Notes: generated by a model from the sequence alone, not told the origin. A stretch of DNA of 64,000 nt from Erythrocercus mccallii (GCA_013397435.1 VZRG01001983.1:17611-81610); one strand, 5' to 3'; positions 1 to 12,279 are shown, numbered from the stretch's first letter. Numbers and translations: made by a program.

Positions 1-712
1 TGCAAGAGGGGACCCGGGAGAGGAGCGAGGGGGCGAAATTAAACACGCACACGGGGAGAGAGAAGGGAGGAAAAGGAGCGAGAGAAAGCGAGCAGACAGG
101 CAGGCAGCGGCAGCTCTCGCACGCACACCCCCGCTGGAAAAGCAAACGCATCGGTGAAGCCAGAGCCGGGCAGACAGGGCTGCGGGGCAGGCTGGCCGCG
201 GGCTGTGCCGAGGAGGTGGGGGAGCTGGGGGAAACCAGGTAGGACCGGAGACCACCCAAAAAGCAAGGGGGGGCATCCGGCTCCCGGCTTCCCCTCTCGC
301 TCCCCCCCCCATCCTCCTCGAAACCGCTGAGTCCCCTCCTCCCGGGAGCTGCGGCCCGTCCCCGGGGAACGGCGGCGGCGGCCCTGCGGGGAGCTGAAGG
401 GCGGCGGGGGCTCGGGCCGAGCCGCGGGAAACTTCGGCCCTTGCCCCGGGGCGGGCGGGGGAGCAGCGAGCGGAGTTTGGCGGGCGAGGAAGCGGCAGGC
501 ACGGGAGGAGAAGCTGCAGGAGCTGGGCGCGGGGGGAGCAGAGGGCGGCGGGACTTGCAGCTTTCCCCGCGGGCTGCTCGCGCCCGCCTGCCCCGAGAGC
601 CCCCCTTCCTCCCCCGGCGACGCTCCGAGCCCTGCCCGCAGCCACGGGCTCTGAACGAAAGCGAAACGCGGAGCTGCCGGCGGCGGGGCGGCGCGGGCAG
701 CGAGCTGGCAAC

Positions 713-735
713 GGGGGAGGGCGGGAGAGGGGGGG
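713..735 (+). other. G-quadruplex motif with short loops
   Basis: Four G-tracts (713-717, 719-721, 723-725, 729-735) are separated by loops of 1, 1 and 3 bases. This fits the canonical G3+N1-7 pattern, and short loops favour stability. It lies inside the large CpG island, where such motifs are common near transcription starts. Folding in vivo is an inference. Confidence 0.6.
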
Positions 736-1040
736 AGGCGAGGCGGCAGGAGGCACCGAGAAGTGGCTGGAGTTGGGAGGATGCGGCGGCGGCAACTTCG
801 CCCAAAGGACCCGGAGCAAGGCGGACGCTGCCGGGAGAGGGATCAGGTTGCGGTAGAAATAAGCTCTGAAGGCGAACGGGTGTGCGGAGCAAAGTGCGGC
901 TGCGAAGGGAGTGCGAGGGGATAACCGTGCCCGGGACGGCGGCGGACAGCCGGAGCAGAGCGCCGGGCAAGAGTCCCGGGGGGACGAGGAGCCGCCCGCC
1001 GCCGTAAGGGAGACTTTGCCGGGCAGAGGCGCGGCCGCCC

Positions 1041-1070
1041 GGGGGAGCGAGGGGGCGGCGGGGGCCGGGG
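1041..1070 (+). other. Second G-quadruplex motif in the CpG island
   Basis: G-tracts at 1041-1045, 1051-1055, 1060-1064 and 1067-1070 are separated by loops of 5, 4 and 2 bases, matching the canonical quadruplex pattern. The motif is on the same strand as the one at 713-735. If the island is transcribed rightward, both would lie in the RNA as well. Confidence 0.5.
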
Positions 1071-1440
1071 CTCGGCGAGGACCTGTTGGCGGGGCGAGCC
1101 CGAGCGCGTACCCGGGAGCTGTCAGCAGCCGGGGCCGAGCCGCTCCGCCGTGGGATGGTTTCAGCTTCCCGCCAGCCGCCCTCCGGCTCCGCCCGCCGCC
1201 GCTCAGCGCACCCCCCCCCTCCCTCCCCGCGGCCCCCGCTCCCCTCCTTTATCCATGGGCACGGGGATGCGCCCCGCGGCTGCCGGGGCAGAGTGCGGGA
1301 GCAGATGCGGGACGTGGCGGGGGGACACAGCCGCAGGTGACAACAGCGGCGGCTCCTGGGCTCACGCCGCTCGCAGGGCTGGCTGTGCCAGGCGTGCACA
1401 TGTCCCTGCGCGAAACACGGGCGTGTGTGTCTGTACCGGA

Positions 1441-2640
1441 GATGTAGATATATATATATGGGGCTTGATTTATATCTAATGGCACGTATAAAGCTTTTGA
1501 AGGTGGCTGCAATGTAAAAAGTAATGACTTTATTACCCCTGAAAGGTTCTGCGGTTCGCAGTTAACACTCCTCTGAATTACAATTCATTACGCTCTCTAA
1601 AGCCAACCTGCATCAGAACACCTACCTGTGCTTATTCCCAATCACAGGCATCGTTTCATTGATTTTCTTTTTTAAAAATCATAGCAAATTAAGCACTTGG
1701 TGACAACTAAATCTGTTTCATTATCGTGCCGTGTTTGAGATTCCAGAGGTGACTTCCCAGACCGCATCTCAAAACCTACAGTCAGGAGCTAATTTTACAG
1801 ATGCTTTCATGAATGGCAGCGAGGATGTTCTTACCATCAGCATGCCTTAATTCCAGCACCGTAAAAATGCCTCGATTTAAATGGAAACTGGCTGCCTTAA
1901 AAATAATATTTCATCCTGGCTGGATAATTATTAATATTAGCATTTGATCGCAATAGTGCTGGCTCCCCCTCGTTCCTGTACCCCCCACCCCACCCCACAG
2001 CGCTTCGCATTGTCATGTGATTGGAGGGAGATAACAAACCTCAAGAAAGAAAAGGAGTGAGAAGACATTTTTAACACGGCATGACCGCAGATTAATAATG
2101 CAGGTGGGTTTTTATTTCATTGTATTTTTAGGGGAAGGGAACGAGGCTGTTTAACGAGCAGTCGTGGACACAAAGTGACTGTATTTACAATCCTTGATGT
2201 GGCTTTCGGTGGGTAATAAATTATGACAATATTAAAATTATTTTCTGGCAGCCCATTTAACTGCGCTGGGGACTGTAAAGCCCCTACTGATTTCATTTAT
2301 GCCTTGTAATTGCGGTCCACGGGCTCGCTCTAAACCTTTTGGTGTATATTGTGCGTAAACTTTTAGCTAATAGACTTTTTTTGAATGGAGAGACTTTTCT
2401 CGGTACTTCCTGCCGTATACATTTTGTCTCTGATCTCTGTATTTAATGGCCAAGTCCTGGTTTATGCTTTATAATGTGTTGACAAGTTTTCTAACAGACT
2501 TTCTGAAATAATGCACATATATTCACGTCGGTTAGAAACTCCACAGTATTTTTAGAGTCGAGTAGATCTATATCCTAATGCACTGAGAGGGAGTGTAAAT
2601 CATAGAGGATTTCATAGCCCTTTCAGTAGTTTTCTGTATG
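1441..2640. promoter_or_regulatory. AT-rich, CNE-like DNA next to the island
   Basis: No gene is visible here. The sequence is AT-rich but non-repetitive, rich in TAAT/ATTA cores (for example ATAATTATTAATATTAG near 1925 and TTAATAATG near 2091), and keeps isolated CpGs around 2150-2350. This texture resembles conserved non-coding elements flanking developmental promoters. A short TATATATATATGG run sits at about 1449. Conservation cannot be measured from one sequence, so this is a prediction. Confidence 0.3.
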
Positions 2641-2744
2641 AAGTATGAGCAGCGTGGCCTCCAGACGTAACCTTTTAGAAAAAAAGACAGTGCTTTTATT
2701 TTATGGTGTAAAGTGCTTTTAGCTTCAGGGCTCTGAACGTGAAT

Positions 2745-3080
2745 GTGGTCAACAAACAGCTCTTGCGAGGGAGTTTGCTCCAGCCTCAGCCCAGCGCCGG
2801 GCGCTATGGGCAGGGATGCGGGGCCGCCCCCGGCCGCAGGACCGGGCTGAGCTCCCCCAGAGGCACGGCACCCCCCGCCGGGTCCCCTCGCCAGTGTCCC
2901 GGGCTCCGACACCCTGCGGAAAGGGGGAGTCGGCTGGCCCCCGGCGCTGCCGGGCAGGCTGATGGCAGCAGGGTCAGCCCCGGCGCATCCGGAGGCAGGG
3001 GGCAGAGTTGCCTCCGAGCTGGCCCCGGCACCGGCAGCAAAGTCAGGGCCAGAAGGCGCAGAGCGCCCCAGGTGAGCTGT
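2745..3080. promoter_or_regulatory. Second, smaller CpG-rich block
   Basis: About 330 bases of GC-rich, CpG-containing sequence (CCGGCGCTGCC, GGGGCCGCCCCCGGCCG) lie between AT-rich flanks. Open frames on both strands overlap here, as expected for GC-rich DNA with few stop codons, and none shows a recognisable domain. It could be an alternative promoter, an unannotated exon or a shore of the main island. Confidence 0.5.
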
Positions 3081-6000
3081 GGAGCAAGGGCAGCGCACCC
3101 CATCACTGCCCCTCTGCACCCCCAGGCTGCATCTCCTGCATCCCTGCGTCCACCCTCACAGCACCTGCGGGACACACCGAGCATCTCCAGCCCTCTCTGT
3201 ACCTCCTGCACGCTGGTGTCCCTTGCTGGGTTGTACTGACGAGCCCAGTGCAAGTGGCAGGCGAGCACAGAGCGAAATGCCCAAATGCTCACTTGCTAAC
3301 ACCTACAAACCCTGGCAGATTGGAAGGGCAGGTGAAAACAAACCCAGGCCAGCACGGAAGATGATCCACTGATCACGTTCTGTGGATTGACACAAACTTG
3401 TGTCTCCTCCTGCTCTTCCACAATCGTTCTTAGCCCAAGCTGCAGGGGATGCCTCACAGTCGTGCTGCAGCATTTGGAGCTGCTGTCACCCTGGCCATGT
3501 TATCAGCTGCTCTTTGGCTACAGTTTCCTAGCCCCAGAACAAAGTCAGCTGGAGGAAATGTGGCCCTACACCTCAGCAAACTCTGAGGTATATGCTGAAA
3601 TCAGAGCCATGGTGGGTTTGAGGCTGCCTCCAAGGGAAAGCTAACCTTAGAGAAGGGTCTGTCTCATTAGCTGAGTGCCCATCCTGCCTCAGGCTGTCCC
3701 ATGTGAACCAGAGTACTGAGACACCAGCTCATGCCCTGGAACAGCTGAGAGCAGAGGTGGGCACCCATCCTTGTCCCACAGCAATGGCAGTAACCTGCAG
3801 CAGCAGGACAGAGTGCCCAGGTGAGAACATTCGTACTGCAAAAATAAGTCTAAGACTTAAATCTGCCAAACTGTATCTATTCCTTTCCTCATATCTCAGC
3901 TCTCTGTCTAAGAAATAGCGTGGTCTTCCCTACATTCAAACACCTGAGATGCTTAGAGGTTGCTGTAGAAAGAGACATAAAACTAACATTGAGAAGGGTG
4001 GCCTTCCTCCATCTCACAGGCAGGCACCCAGGACTGGGACCTGAAGGTGCAAAGGAGCGTGGCACAGTTCATGCCATGTACTGCTGTCCCTGCCTATCTG
4101 CTAATTTAGTGACAGACTTGGCAGTGGGTGAGTTCAGCAACTTTGGTGGGCAAATGTTCCTGCCTCGAAGCTCCAACTGTCACTCACTCGGAGCAGGAAT
4201 CTCACTTGCCAACATTACAGAACATTAGGACCAAACACAAATTCCAAAACTCTGCCAGTTCCCCCGAGCTGGGCTGCATTATATAACGGCAGATCGCACA
4301 GGGTGCTTTCCGACACCGTCTTGATAGTCTCAATCAGGCGGAGGCAACGTGGGTGGAACTCTTATCACACCAGGCTGACTCCCGTGAATGAGCAGAGGAC
4401 TTGCACGTTCTAGAAATAGTATATGCATTAGTATTCCCGCAGGAGAAACTTGGGTGCGCTGCTCTGCCTTTTCTCCTTTTTTTTTTTTTCTTCCCCTTTT
4501 TAATAAAGGCTCAAAATAAACTCTGATTTTGCAAGCTCTTACTAGCAAGCACAGCACACACAGCAGCGAGTCCGTGCAGGATCACAGACATCTGAGCGCC
4601 AGGTGACAGAAAGATTTCGTTATCGGCTTGCCCTAGGCAGGACCTGGAATAAAACCCTGAACTTGGGGAGACTTTTTTTCCATGGGTTTCAGCAAGGCCT
4701 GGGATTTCAGCCTGCCTCTGCTTGCATAGCACCTAGCACAATGGAGCCCTGAACCTTGACTGGGCTTTCTGGGGATGACTATAAAATAAATGGCACAAAG
4801 TGCTCAGGGAACAGACTTTGAAGTGACAAAAGCTCTCCCTTGAAGCACACAAAGAGTTTTGCTTGTGTGTGGGCAGGCAGAGGAAGGCACTACTAAAAAT
4901 CTCATTTTTAATCATATGTTTGATTTCAGCCAAACTAGGTTTAGTTTGTGGTACTTACTTAGTTGTCATATTGTAGGTTTAATATTTATACATATTTTTA
5001 TAAGTAAACACGTAACCTGCCCCTGAGCATTTCTATGCTACATTTCAAGCCAACATGATCTAAAGTATGTGCATTTAAAACCTCCCAGAACCTGACCTAG
5101 AATGCAAATCCATACAGTCTTAATTATTGGCAGCACCAGCAGCCACGGCACGAGTGAGGTAGCTGAGCTTTTGTTATTAAAGAGGCACAGTAGTTATGGT
5201 CTGTCAGTGCTCCTGTTACAATCCCCACCTTGAAGAGGTTATAACTTGGGCTATGTAAATTTGATTGAGCTGAAACTTGGGACTCCAACTGTCAGTCCTT
5301 ATAGGGAATTATCTTATGAATAATTGGGTAACCCATTGCTTGATTCACAGACTTATAAAATGACTTTTAATGGGTTTTAATGTTTTTTTCTTTTACTGAC
5401 ATCTAGGGTATGAATTTGGTACTTCTAGCTCTTCTGAAGCTCCATACTCAATGGAATATGTATAGATAACCAAGGTAAAGCTACAGCTACCCTGAGGATT
5501 TCACGGGGCACACCTGCCACCTTGACCCACCTGCGTGTTCCTATACACTGAGAAGAGGCCAGGAACAAGAAATGACACTTTAGTAATCTCCAAAGATGGT
5601 CCTAAATGTGTAAGATAAAGAGAACGCAAATAAATATCTTTGCTAACAGTTTCTCGGAATCTTTTAATCTTTCTAAGCTTTATCTTCCCCCCAGAAATGT
5701 ATGGAAATGAGTCCTACCTGTGTGCTGGCATCACTTACAAAGGGATGAGCCACTCATCTTTGAATATTGAGCCTGAGTTTAAATATTGGTTTGTGTTATA
5801 AAGGATTTTGCCGATAAATGCTTCCTACTTTTCTCTAGCTTGAAACTTCCAAAAGTCACTTTTTATCACCTCAAATCACACTAAGACAAAGAGAGCATGT
5901 TTAGTTTAGATGCAGACTCGAGATTTTCCTTGACCCTACAGTAAACAAAGCCCAGCCCAGGGCCAGAAAGATGAGCCGCTGGCTGTGAATGGATTGCTCT

Positions 6001-8455
6001 CACAGAGCTGGATGCCAGTTTCCATGTCCACCTCCCCACACAGTTAAGGAGCAGGGACATCTGAACTCAAGAGCAGCATCTCCATCTGTTTCAAGAAGTT
6101 TTGACCAAGCCTGGCTGCAGCCTGGACTCTCACACTGCAGAGCTGTGTCCTGTGCGAGCCATTCCAAAACAAAGCACTGTGAGAAGCCAGGTGCTCCTTG
6201 GCAAGGTGTTCCACACATCCAAATCCACCCATCTGTCTTGCCTCACAGGAACCCATGACAGCACAAGTTGGTCCTTTTGAGACACTGCTGAGATCCCAAG
6301 CCATGCATCTAAGCAGGTCACTGTGTCCAAGCCTATGAGCAGTAAGAAGACAGGTCACTGACACAAACAGCTTCTTAAATTCCTGTTCTGACTTGAGCTG
6401 ATAAGTGCACTTCTGTGAAAGGGGATCAAACTCTCCCAATGAGGAAATCTGGAAAGCCCTAATTTGGATGTGGCAGGCAGGGAAAGGCAAACATTTCGTC
6501 TTGAAAAAAAAATCCAGCTATATCTCAAATCAATTTTTAAAAGTAGAATAACAAAAATAAGTAATTAATCTGAGAAACCCAACATCAGCAATCAAAAATA
6601 AATTACTTCTATTGAGAAATTAGTTTTGCTACACAAAACTAAGAAAGATTTAGTTGTTTACTTATCTGCTGCTGAACACAGTCCCTCCTTCCTAGCACCC
6701 TTGGTGTGAGGGACAGTAGAAAGGACAGTGCAATAAAAAAGGATTTTCCTCCTCTAACTCTGCTTGATATAACTCCTGCCAGAGGAATCTACTTGGCCTT
6801 AGGTACTGCAAAATTCTTAAGCACATATTTATCTTTGGGCACATCAGCTGTACTTACATGCTCAAAGTAAGCATGTACTCAAGCATGCTGTTAGATTGGT
6901 GCCTTAACATCTTCTGTAAATAACTCACATTGCTTTTTAGAGCTTCAACTTTTAGTCACTTAGAATGCATTGAACTGAAATTTAACATACACAATCATCA
7001 TTCTCTATATTCATTTTATATTACTATTTCAGGTGACATTTAGGTTTAGCTTTTAGCTTCAGCCAAGAAGAAAAGCGCCTGCTTTGCAGAACATGACATA
7101 GTTTGTGTGAGGATCTAGATGAAAAATAATTAATAGTTAAGAGAGCAGAGTCCTTTCTCTGTGCTTAAAAATAAGGACAGCTTTACTGTGGGTTTTCTCC
7201 TTTGCTATATTTATTCTGCACAAAATTTCAGCTTAATTGTTAAAATGCTTACAATAATATTTAATGCAACTCTCTGTAGTCTGAAGAATAAATTATATAG
7301 CCCAAAGCTGCACAGAAAGACACAGTGCTGAGGGGGAGCAGAAGTGCTGGTGAATAACCTGTGATAAGAGCCCACTTCTTTGAGCAGTTTGGATAGTTTT
7401 GCCACCATTTGTGATTGTCAGCACACATAATTCTGTCAGTGCAGTATGAATCCTGGCTGCAGTGAAAAGAATGCCTTCTCCCACCAGTATGAATAAGATT
7501 TCACTCAATTAAAATAACATGCAAGTATATTGTATGGCATTACATAGAGAGCTGATGTGCATTAAGTATGAGTGCTGGGGTTGGGGGGAGTTATTGTACT
7601 AATGCTATTGTTCACTGAGCAACTCTTCTCCAGCAGTTAAAAAAGCAAGGGAAATTAAATACAGAAATCAGAAATAAGTACAATGTTTGATATTACCATA
7701 CTGAAATTAACGTATTCACAATTTGGACTGTAATTTGCCCTATCGTATTTAGTTTCACAGCATCTGTGAGCCTGGAGAGAGGGAGATAGATGTAAACACA
7801 TAGAGAGAGAGAGCTCCATGCACTGTCTGTGCTGACACACACGTCCCTCAGACGGGTTTGGGTGCTATAGATATCCACAGGGTAAATCCAGGCCATACAG
7901 AGCACCAGTCTGTAAGTGCTATTCCCCCAGGCAGCAGGGAGAAGTTTGATCTGGATGTGGCTGGAGCAATGGGATGCATTGCCATCTCCTCCTGAACAGC
8001 GCTGAACAGCCCCTCAGCACGGAGGTGAGATGAGCTCCAGGTTTCTGGCACCCTGGTTGGTGCTCCCCAGAAATGAAGGAATCTGAACACTCGGGGATGT
8101 ACAAGAACACAGCCGTGGCTGTTCCTACGAGGAAGGCTAAAGGTGCCTCGCAATAGGTGTGTCTTAGGCAGCCGCTGTACTCAGAGCCAATAAAAGTGGA
8201 ACTATTCTCTATTAGCTCTTATATTCAATGCCATACTGCACATCTGTACATTGCTTATGAGCAGGACTAAAAACTACCTGTACTGTGACACTGTACTTTT
8301 AAAGCATCTCTTCAATGCCTTTCCCAGCCTTCAAGGATTGCCTCCTCCTTACGCTTACACATTCAGTGAATATGACAAGGCTAATTATTTTTCCCTGAAG
8401 TGATCAGTGCTCGTCTCTAACACGGACCTCACATTTTCAGCCTCAGAACTTTTTT
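3081..8455. other. Non-coding stretch, no gene seen
   Basis: This is mixed-composition unique sequence. I see no exon with supported boundaries, no RNA gene and no recognisable transposon. Simple tracts include a poly-T run at about 4477-4490 and an AGAGAGAGAGAG run at about 7801-7812. Open frames are all short and unrelated to known families. Confidence 0.5.
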
Positions 8456-8492
8456 AAAAAAAAAAAAAAAACAAACAAACAAACAAAAAAAC
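8456..8492. repeat. A-rich (ACAA)n low-complexity tract
   Basis: A run of sixteen A's grades into ACAAACAAACAAAC and then more A's. It could be the degraded tail of a retroposed copy or a simple microsatellite. No recognisable element body lies on its left, so simple repeat is the safer call. Confidence 0.75.
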
Positions 8493-8749
8493 CACCAGAA
8501 AATATAAGAAACACACAACTGTTTTCAAATCCTAGGACAAAAATCAGCTTGGCAAACAAATTCCCCGCCATGGGCTTTACCAGGCTTTACTCTTCCATCA
8601 AAGCCCCTGTGCACGTAGAAGCCTCTTTGCCATTTTTGAGAGGGGGTTCTGTATTTTCCTGTTACCTTTCCTTCCTGTGAAGCAATCAGGGAGAACGGCA
8701 GGAGGCCCCATCAATATGCAAATTGCTGCCAGATAACTGGTTTCGCTGG

Positions 8750-8880
8750 TTCCGCCTTGGGAAGCGGCACCGCCGCCGCGGGGGCTCCCGGGGGGCCCGG
8801 CAGCCCCTCTGCGCCCGAGTGCCCCCAGCCCCGCAAGGGCAGCGCTCCTCCGAGCCCCTCGGGTTCCCCGAGTCCTGCCA
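8750..8880. promoter_or_regulatory. Short CpG-rich patch
   Basis: About 130 bases of CpG-rich sequence (GAAGCGGCACCGCCGCCG, CCCGGGGGGCCCGG) sit in otherwise ordinary DNA. It is too short for a classical island. An octamer-type ATGCAAAT lies at 8717-8724, about 30 bases to its left. Overlapping open frames on both strands are low-complexity translations of GC-rich DNA. Confidence 0.4.
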
Positions 8881-10360
8881 GGCTTCACGCTGCTTCACAT
8901 GGCCTTCTTCAGTGTGCTCGTGGGCTCTTCTGCTTGGGCGTTTCTTTTGCAAGGGATATCTGAGTGCTCTTCCTTCGCCCTGAGAAGTGCCAGCAATTTG
9001 ATGTCGCCTGTCTCTAATTAGAAGATGAAGATTTTCGTGCTTCCATCAGCTCACCTGAGAGGTGCTCCTAGGCATGGAGTACGAAAAAGACAAGCTCGTC
9101 TCTGAGTGTCATCGAAGACCTGCTCAGGAAAATATGTGGACGCTCCCATGTGGATCTGTATCCAAAGCACACATCCAGGCCCTCTCTTTTCTAACTCAGC
9201 ATTTGAGGGATGGAAAGGGAGCTACTGGCTTCTAAATTAAAATGAAACTATAATTCACAGGTAGAAGTACATGAGCATTTTTAAAAATCACAAAGAAACA
9301 GATCTCAGGTACGTTCTGGGTTTGCTCTGCTGGCAGATTGAAAGCAGCGCTGCTCATCACACCAACCTTCTGCAGGTCATTCATCAAAACCATGGGAGTA
9401 TTTTTAAAACCCCACCAAAGTAAACCATACAGCTAATTTATAAGCATTCACATGTGCAGTAACTCTAGCACAAATATCCCTATCAGTATGGTGGTGGCCC
9501 CATATAATACAATAAGACACAATTCAGACCTGTGACGGTCTATTGAATGCATAATATGCGTTTTTTAAATTGCCTGGAAACATATTCATATTGTAAAATC
9601 TAATAGTTCAGGTGGAGCTTTTACTCTTGATCAAATAATAAAATTGTTAGAGACTACTCTGTCATCCCATTGCTCACCAGCCTCTATGAGGACTGTTTTA
9701 CATTCCCATTTAAATAGGACAGAAGAGCAAAAAGGGAAAACATAAACCACAGAAGAGTTACTACAGACATTAACTTTTAAGCCAGAAAAGCAAAAGAGCT
9801 GAGAAAGAAGCTCCATTCCAGGGGAATTATCTTTGTCACTCTGCAGTCATGGAGGTTTCCTGCAGCCAAAGCCTCTGGACGGTGAATCACATTAGGATAA
9901 GGCTGCACTCACTAAGTCCCAGGGGCTGTCTGGGGCAAGGTGTCCTTGTTTGGTCTCCAAAATAGCTCCTTCTTGTGGATTTAGGTCTGCCAGGGAAGGG
10001 GACTGGTGTGGACAGACAAACAGAGCCTGTGGACAGCTGAGACTCCCTGTGGGATGGAGTGGGTGGCAATGTCCTTGTCCATGGAAAAGGAATCTGAAGT
10101 GCAGACTAGCGATAGTAATGGTGATTACCATTAAAGCATAGAGCTTTTCATTATTGAAAACTTCAAATAACTCTCCTGAACTATATTTGAGACATTTTTT
10201 TCATGTTAACTCCGGGTTTGATTGCTGAAAAAGGTTGACTGCTAGAAAAGGAAAACCAGTGCAGTGCACAGCAGTGGGGAATCGAAGCCCTTCTTTACCA
10301 GGACCCCTGCCATATACATACTGTCACTCACCTTCCAGACACTCAGTACAACCATTCAAT
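8881..10360. other. Non-coding stretch, no gene seen
   Basis: Unique sequence without islands, transposon remnants or supported exons. Open frames up to 79 codons are present on both strands, but they overlap each other and show no domain or splice context that I can defend. Confidence 0.5.
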
Positions 10361-10364
10361 CTAT

Positions 10365-10560
10365 TGAATCAAGAGACTGTTTGATCTTATCTGCATCTGT
10401 GAGCTGACTGTCAACCTGCTTAGCCTGCATATTAAATCATCTATAGTAGCTGTATCAAGCTGGGATGATCTGTTAATTCTAAATTTATTAACCCTTAGAG
10501 TGCAGTCATCATGTTTAATCTAGTGTAGCCAGCATTTATTTTACAAGACTAAATCCTTCT
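10365..10560. promoter_or_regulatory. CNE-like AT-rich patch
   Basis: Dense in TTAAT, ATTAAAT and TAGTAGCTG-type words with no low complexity. It includes TGATCTGTTAATTC and TTTATTAACCC. The texture resembles vertebrate conserved enhancers. The call rests on appearance only. Confidence 0.25.
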
Positions 10561-11140
10561 TTAAGACATGGCTGTGCTGTAGGTTAAGGAATTGGTAACA
10601 TGGAGAAGCTGGTAACTGGGAAGAGCCTCACTTTGATCTCCGTAAGACAGCTGACAGTACTGCTGCTCCAGACACGTATGTGTGCACTCACGTCACGCTC
10701 CTGGGTCTGGGATGTGGGATGGCTGCACATGTGTGTGGACCTAATGACACGAGCCAGAAAGAGATGAGCCAGAAAATGAGTGGCCTCGAACAATGTTTGA
10801 GCCCTGTGCCTCCAGGAGGACTTAAAATCAAAAATCAAAGTGACCGCAACCACCACAACACGAGCTGAGGGTGGCTGCAGGTGGGGTCCTGCAAGGAGCC
10901 ACCACCAAACCTCTCCTCCAAGTGGGCTCCTACTTCTGGGCCCATAACTGCGGTCCAAATCAATTAACAAATATCCTGGGAGTGCTGAGGACCACGGCCA
11001 CTGCAGGACACGCAGGAATCCAAGTGTTCCTTTCTGCGTACGTACAAACACACCCCGGCGCAGCCACGGCGACCCACTCAGATAATTTCATAGGGATACA
11101 TACATCCGCATCAATATGTTAATCTGTTCGTTACACACAC
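10561..11140. other. Non-coding stretch, no gene seen
   Basis: Ordinary unique sequence. Open frames of 155 codons on the minus strand (10584-11051) and 83 on the plus strand overlap the same DNA and have no recognisable domain. Confidence 0.45.
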
Positions 11141-11149
11141 GCGCCTCTC

Positions 11150-11760
11150 CCTGCCCCTCTCTCCTGTTATCTATTATCTTTGCACATCGCCGATGGTATC
11201 AACATATTCACAGCTTTTATTTCAGTCACAAACTGCTAGGCATGCTTCCTTTTTTGGTAATCATGTGCCCGGTATCTCTCTAATGTAGCCTAATAACAAT
11301 TTTAGCATTCAGATGAAGCGATTTCATTCTGTGACTGCCTTTTCTATTAGATTTGATTCTGAGAAGCCCCAGTGGGTGCCTCGGAGGCAGAGATCTATCT
11401 GTGAGGCTGCAACCGATTCAATAGCAGCCTGAGCTAACCTTGACCTTTCCCTAGACCCTGCTCCATCTGGTGCCAGCCTGGTCCCCCCCTTCTCCTCCTC
11501 CTTGCTTCACAGTCAGCATTGATCAAGGCGGAATCGAGCGTCTCTCTCCCTCCAAGGGCTGGGCAGTCGTAGAAAGGACAGCACATTTCAATATATGGAA
11601 ATGATTGAGCCTCTTATGCAATCATAAATCTACATACAGCCTCGTGATTTGATATTTCATTCACCTCCAAAGATTCTCACCCTCCCTCCCATCAGCAGGG
11701 ATTTATAAACTATAAGACAACAGCTTTCCCCAACACCTGGATATTATAAAGCTTGCTGTT
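11150..11760. promoter_or_regulatory. CNE-like region left of an island
   Basis: A long non-repetitive stretch contains CpG-retaining words (CACATCGCCGATGG, CAACCGATTCAATAG), a TGACCTTTCCC nuclear-receptor-like half-site near 11441, and many TAAT/ATTTGAT cores. It ends about 100 bases before the CpG block at 11865, so it could be a proximal enhancer of a start site there. Prediction only. Confidence 0.35.
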
Positions 11761-11864
11761 TATCGGGAACGAACGCCTAGCAATTTCATCTGATTCACTT
11801 TGTGGTTTATTTATCACTCCGTTGTTTTCCCTGCGTGCCTGGGTTATTTTATATTTTTTCGGGG

Positions 11865-12260
11865 GCTTCACGCGCACGCCCCCGATCCTTTCGGGCAGCG
11901 GCAGCCGCTCGGACAGGGGCTGTTGGATGCCGCTGTCGTAGCTCCCGAGGGAAGGGGCCGATGGCCTCGGCTCGATCCGCGGCTCGCAGCGGACCCGAGC
12001 CCGCGGCCCCAGCTCCGCATCCCGCTCCCCGGCAGGAGCGTTTCAGTAGCTGGCAACGAGCACGGGCTCCTACGATAAATCAGCGCCCGCCACTTTGCAC
12101 TTCTGCTCCGTTTTCTTGTCCCCTTCCCCCCTCTCTCCCATCGCCCCCCCCCAGCCCCCGAGCCGCCGGGATGCCCCTGCTCGCTCCTGGGGGGCGAGTT
12201 CCCCCTCGGCGAGAGCCAGCGTGGCTCTCACCGCCGAGATGCTCCGTGCTGCACCATCCC
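11865..12260. promoter_or_regulatory. CpG island
   Basis: About 400 bases of CpG-dense sequence (CACGCGCACGCCCCCGATCC, GGCAGCGGCAGCCGCTCGG, GATCCGCGGCTCGCAGCGG) are bounded by AT-rich CNE-like DNA on both sides. Open frames of 159 and 103 codons run through it on the + strand with other frames opposite, the usual result of few stop codons in GC-rich DNA. It could be an alternative promoter of the same gene as the main island or of a divergent non-coding transcript. Confidence 0.65.
12126..12159 (-). other. G-quadruplex motif on the minus strand
   Basis: On the + strand, C-tracts at 12126-12131, 12137-12139, 12144-12152 and 12155-12159 are separated by 5, 4 and 2 bases. This is a canonical G-quadruplex pattern on the minus strand and an i-motif pattern on the plus strand, inside the CpG island. 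Confidence 0.5.
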
Positions 12261-12279
12261 TCTGCTCCCCTTCCTCGCT

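Larger units (their letters stand above)
1..1440. promoter_or_regulatory. Large CpG island, probable promoter/5' exon region
   Basis: The sequence is very GC-rich and dense in CpG from the window edge to about 1340, then drops abruptly to AT-rich DNA after 1440. The first 260 bases are purine-rich (GAGGGA/GAGAGA runs), and the core at 360-1130 is built of GGCGGC, GGGGCGGG and CCGCCG blocks. Islands of this size in vertebrates usually mark promoters of housekeeping or developmental genes and often include a long 5' UTR. Candidate splice donors on the + strand are GCC|GTAAGG (GT at 1004) and CCGCAG|GTGACA (GT at 1337); both are moderate. Open frames across the island mostly begin at GTG or TTG, are biased to R, G, A and P, and match no protein I know. 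The island may continue left of the window. Transcription direction cannot be fixed from the sequence. Confidence 0.8.

Noticed and set aside
441..1479. Long + strand frames of 142, 178 and 109 codons in the first CpG island as protein-coding genes
   Set aside because: The first two begin at TTG or GTG rather than ATG. All are dominated by R, G, A and P as expected from GC-rich DNA with few stop codons, they overlap in several frames and on both strands, and they show no domain.
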